Source: Aspidiotus rigidus
Lineage: Eukaryota; Arthropoda; Insecta; Hemiptera; Diaspididae
NCBI GenBank assembly: GCA_035079385.1
Contig: JAVHKY010000028.1
Location: 3,534,001 to 3,598,000, forward strand
Direction: 5' to 3'
Length of the DNA stretch: 64,000 nt
Position 1 is the stretch's first letter; the number at the start of each line of letters is the position of its first letter. Position numbers and translations under genes: made by a program. Shown piece after piece: positions 63,481 through 64,000 of the stretch. The notes under the pieces were generated by a model, which saw only the letters and a list, made by a program, of their open reading frames with translations, did not search any database and was not told where the DNA came from.

Positions 63481-64000
63481 ACGTGGCCTAAACGTTTTCT
63501 ATATGCTGCACCATTAACCCATACGCGTTATTTATATTACCCCAATTCTCAGTTCATGTTCTTTCCACAGAGCACAAGAATCAGTGTCATTTTATAGAAG
63601 AATGATCACCAGCAGTAGCCGAACAGGCCCATATAATTTAGGGAATATTTAATTTGAAAATTAAGTGAGTCTTTCTCGTTAGGGATAAGCGGTGCCTACT
63701 TCAGGCGAGTTAATTTGCTCGGCAGTCGAAGACGATCTCGGCAAGACTAATATAAAACATTCTCGATGAAAGAGGCAAACTACGAGTAGATTTATTATTA
63801 ATAGTACGTATTAACAGAAAGAAACACCATAACCACCAGACCTATAGCTCCCTTACATGTACGAAGTAACCCGTCACAAAAATTGTAATATCCGTTCACT
63901 CGTCGCGTTCGTGAAGGGAGAGTAAAGTAAAAGGAAATCTAATTTAACACAATGTTGACCCGTTTAGTCTTCTTCGATGAAAAGATATACAGGCGAACGG
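63481..64000. other. Non-coding sequence, no gene recognised
   Basis: I see nothing supportable in this stretch. Confidence 0.55.

Overview
This is a gene-poor stretch of a eukaryotic nuclear genome, most likely an arthropod and plausibly an insect. The best evidence is a set of nuclear copies of mitochondrial DNA (numts). Their COX1 and ND1 reading frames make sense only with the invertebrate mitochondrial code (TGA = Trp, AGA = Ser, ATA = Met). Spliceosomal signals, poly-A retroelement tails and nested transposons also fit a eukaryote. I find no intact host protein-coding gene, rRNA or tRNA. Nearly all open frames are short and chance-like, so the recognisable content is mobile elements, repeats and numts.

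Left third. 2.5-4.0 kb is an unidentified pyrimidine-rich block that may be a retroelement relic. 6.2-7.1 kb is a decayed LINE reverse transcriptase that still shows its FADD motif. 7.43-8.56 kb is a non-autonomous inverted-repeat element with a smaller MITE nested in it. 10.08-13.16 kb is a composite element with inverted repeats of about 450 bp. It encloses a 5'-truncated LINE with a poly-A tail and a decayed gene with a CXC (tesmin/TSO1-like) cysteine domain, in which one intron still looks functional. 14.74-18.13 kb is a tandem array of a 131-156 bp unit built from GTCGAC / TCAATTTGA words (called here the 'gtcga family').

Middle. 21.2-24.4 kb is another gtcga copy, interrupted by a numt carrying 12S rRNA joined to ND1. 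26.56-29.3 kb is a degenerate Penelope-like element (PLE1: RT plus GIY-YIG) with its flanking repeats. 32.33-34.54 kb is a second, antisense numt (COX1 partly duplicated and fused to ND5), interrupted by a perfect 55-bp-arm hairpin. 37.98-39.48 kb repeats sequences that flank PLE1, in an order suggesting a head-to-tail relic.

Right third. 40.24-40.35 kb is a (GA)n microsatellite. 43.5-45.0 kb is a second, antisense Penelope-like element (PLE2). 48.29-51.0 kb is a gtcga copy with several nested insertions, including a hAT-type MITE with a perfect 8-bp target duplication. 54.66-55.57 kb holds two diverged copies of a minus-sense block of uncertain origin. 57.47-59.25 kb is a 26-bp minisatellite with a three-unit higher-order pattern. 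62.84-63.48 kb is one more gtcga copy.

The most unusual material is the gtcga family, which carries a conserved hairpin core in four places and contains AT-rich or mitochondrial segments in two of its copies, and the inverted-repeat element that encloses a CXC gene. All assignments rest on reading motifs by eye; no database search was possible.
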